Made by a program: the position numbers and the translations under genes. From positions 12,169,343 through 12,233,342 of the forward strand of contig ML677358.1 of assembly GCA_007922305.1 (NCBI GenBank): 64,000 bases of DNA, given 5' to 3'. The number at the start of each line of letters is the position of its first letter. Positions within the stretch are counted from its first letter, which is position 1. This DNA is from Dermatemys mawii (taxonomy: Eukaryota > Chordata > Testudines > Dermatemydidae). The notes beneath the pieces are model-generated. The model saw only the letters and a list, made by a program, of their open reading frames with translations, was not told where the DNA came from and did not search any database. Below are positions 61,220 through 64,000 of this stretch, piece by piece.

Positions 61220-64000
61220 AATAGCTAGAATGCTTTTTTGACATAGGATGCTCTTCCAGGAAGATCTGCTGGGAAAAGATGGGGGTACACCTGACCAAGA
61301 ACAGTAACTTACCAACCTAGTGAGGAGACCTTTAAACTAGGTTCAAAGTGGGGAGGTGACAAAAGTTAGCATAAAAAAGGAAACTTGAACAGAGAGTTAG
61401 GTGTTGGGATGGACATGGAAAATTAAAATGTGGTCATAGGACAACAAGAGGGAAATCAGTGGGAGAGTCTACCTAACAGCTTTTATGCCTATACACAAAT
61501 GCAAGGCATACGAGAATAAATGGGAAGAACTGGAAATACTAGCACCTAAGCTAAAATATGACTTAACTGGCATCAGGGAGATTTAGTGGTATAAGTCTCA
61601 TGACTGGAATATAGGGGTATTGCTTGCTTAGGAAGCAGCAGGATGAAAAGGGAGGAGACGTTGCATTATATCACAAGAATATATACACTTGTTCTAAGGT
61701 CCAGAAGGAGGTGAGAGACAAACCAGTTGAAGTTCTCTGATATAAAGGAGGGAAAATAGGGATGATGTCATGGTAGCAGGTTCTTCTATAGACCATATTA
61801 GGAAGAGGAGGTGGATGACGCATTTTTAGAACAAACAATAGAAATATCTGAAACATAAGACCTGGTAAGCATGGGGGACTTAACTACCCATACATCTGCT
61901 GGAAATATAATATGACAAAAGACAAAATTTCCAGTAAATTCTTGGAATGTATTTGGAGACAGTTTTTTTGTTTCAGAAAGTGGAGGAAGTAACCAAGGCG
62001 ATGGCTAACTTAGACTTGATTCTGACCAACAGTAATTAAGGTGAAAGTGATCATGAAATGATCCTTTTCTTAGAATCATGAAATCTAAGGAGAGAGCGAG
62101 CAGCAGAACAGAATAAGGACAATGGACTTCCAAAAAGCAGGCTTTAACAGACTCAGAGAACTGGTAGGTAAAGTCCCATAAAAAGAAAATCAAAGGAAAA
62201 AGGGTTTCATGAGAACTGGCAGTTTCTCAAGGAGACAATATTAAGGCAGAACAGCAAACTATCCCAATATGGCTGCATCAAGAGCTCTTCAATTATCTGA
62301 AAAATCAAAAAGGAATCCTACAAAAAATGGAAACATGGACAATTGCTAAGGAACAAAACAAAAGAACACAAACAAATACATGGAAACAGAATCAGAAAGG
62401 CTTATGGCACAAAATGAGTTACACCTAACAAGAAACATAAAAGGTAGTAAGATGTTATTTAATATATTAGGAGCAAGAGAAAGATGAAATAAATCCTCTA
62501 CTTAGAAGGGAAGGAGAGCTAATAACTGATGAAATCAAGAAGGTGGAGGTATTTAATACCTATTTGGCTTCAGTCTTCACTGTGATCTGATACCACAATA
62601 TTAACAACCGGGAGGGAAAAAGTACAAACCAAATAGGAAAAGAACAGATTAAAAAATATTTTAATAAGTTTAAATAGGGTGGCAAGGCCTGATATAATTA
62701 ACAATGCTAGGATTCTTAAGGAACTAGCTGAAGCAATCTTGGAACCCTTAGCTATATTTCAGAACTCCTGGAGGACAGGTGGAGTCCCAGAGGACTGGAG
62801 AATGGCAAACATGGCACTCATCTTTAAAAAGGGGAACAAAGAGGACCCTGGGAATTATAGTCCAATTAGCCTAACTTTGACACATGGACAGATACTAGAA
62901 TAAATTTGTATATATTTAGAGGATAATAAGGAATAACCAGCATGGATTTGTCAAGCATAAATCATGTTAAACCAATCTAACTTCCTCCTCTGACAGGGTT
63001 ACTGGCCTACTGAATGAGGGGCGCAGTAAAAATGATCTAGCTTGATGTAAGAAATGCTTCTGACACAGACTCACATGACATTCTCATAAGACAAACTAGG
63101 GAAATGTAGCCTATATGAAATTAATATAAGGTAAGTGCACAACAGTTTGAAAGACCATACTCAAAGAGTAGTTATCAGCGGTTCATTATCAAACTGGGAG
63201 GATGTATCTAGTGGGTGCCACAAAGATCAATCCTGGGTCTGATACTATTCAATATTTTCATTAATGACACGAATAATGGAGTTGGAGACAATGCTTATTA
63301 AAATTGGAGATGACACCAAGCTAGAAGGGGGTTGCAAGTACTTTTGAGGACAGGATTAAAATTCAAAGTGACCTTGACAAATTGGACATCGGAGCAGAAT
63401 TCAACAAAATGAAATTCAATGAAGACAATTGCAAAGTACTTCACTTAGGAAGGAAAAAATCAAATGTACACCTATGAAATGGGAAATAACTGGTTAGGTG
63501 GTAGTGTGGAAAAGGATCTGGGGGTTATAGTGGATCACAAATTGATTATGAGTCAAGCATGTGATACAGTTGTAAAAAAAGGTATATTCTGCAGTGTATT
63601 AGTGGAAGTGTTGTAAGTAAGATGGGGAGGTAGTTGTCCCACTTTATCCAGCACTGAGGCCTTAGCTGGACTACTGTGTTAAGTTATAAGCAGCATACTT
63701 TAAAGATGTGGACAAATGAGAGAGAGTGTGCTTAGGAGAGCAACAAACATAAAAGATTTAGAAAATCTTACCTATGAGGAAAGGTTAAAAAAAACAGGCC
63801 TTTTTGTCTTGAGAAAAGAAGACTGAGGAAGATTTTCAAATATGTGAAGGTCTGTTATAAAGAGGATAGGGATCAATTGTTCTCCATATCGACTTAAGGT
63901 AGGGAGCTTAAGCTGCAGCAAGGAAGATTTTGGTCAGATATTCGGAAAACCTTCATAACTACCAGGTTAGTTAAGCTCAGGAATATGCTTCCAGAGAGGC
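61220..64000 (+). mobile_element. CR1-type LINE, degenerate, running off the right edge
   Basis: Plus-strand ORF2 remains in order: endonuclease-like text near 61490-61700 ('WEELEILAPKLKYDLTGI', 'HDWNIG', 'NIYTCSKVQKE'), a linker near 61870-62060 ('LDLILTNSN', 'GESDHEMILF'), then the reverse transcriptase ('ARILKELAEAILEPLAIF' and 'VPEDWRMANMALIFKKGN', 62700-62840; 'GDDTKLEG' near 63308). It continues with the thumb/3' part beyond 64000. Stops and shifts throughout show it is dead. It occupies the PHYKPL intron upstream of exon 60512-60438, antisense to the gene. Confidence 0.85.

Overview
The window is vertebrate nuclear DNA, almost certainly from a cryptodiran turtle. Three split genes with GT-AG introns and vertebrate orthologues are spread over 64 kb and embedded in decayed repeats. 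A tRNA-derived SINE with a CR1-type tail (30.05-30.24 kb), abundant CR1 LINE 3' ends, DIRS-like elements, a Harbinger element and short hAT-type MITEs are the turtle-like repeat profile. There is no prokaryotic gene organisation.

Layout. 0.6-3.8 kb: decayed PIF/Harbinger element (transposase on +, Myb/SANT-like partner on -). 3.8-15.9 kb: no gene seen; MIR, hAT and CR1 fragments. 15.99-25.94 kb, minus strand: complete coding set of NME5 (five coding exons, 211 aa), an axonemal NDPK-like protein with a Dpy-30 motif. Its upstream region runs to a CpG island at 28.2-28.9 kb that carries two RFX X-box-like sites and is the likely promoter. An NME5 intron holds a decayed plus-strand gene of a transposon-associated family (23.6-25.4 kb), and the 5' intron holds a DIRS-like gag fragment (26.4-27.8 kb). 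28.9-41.1 kb: gene-free and repeat-rich (nested MITEs, SINE, hAT fragments, CR1 at 34.2-35.9 kb, DIRS-like 5' end at 38.8-39.7 kb). 41.17-48.06 kb, plus strand: complete HNRNPAB with CpG-island promoter, TATA and CCAAT boxes, coding exons giving 327 aa, and polyA signals. 49.5-52.8 kb: decayed DIRS-like element. 55.96-60.51 kb, minus strand: the last nine coding exons of PHYKPL (5-phosphohydroxy-L-lysine phospho-lyase); its 5' exons lie beyond the right edge. 61.2-64 kb: degenerate CR1 LINE inside the PHYKPL intron, continuing past the edge.

The genes are not an operon. HNRNPAB and PHYKPL converge tail to tail, as in human 5q35. NME5 lies near HNRNPAB here, whereas in human it is at 5q31, tens of megabases away, so the 28.9-41 kb interval is a rearrangement junction relative to human. 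I found no clearly new biological system. The most useful observations are the exon structures, the X-box promoter inference, the intronic fossil of the transposon-associated family, the DIRS-like fossils and several MITEs with exact 8-bp target duplications, two of them nested.
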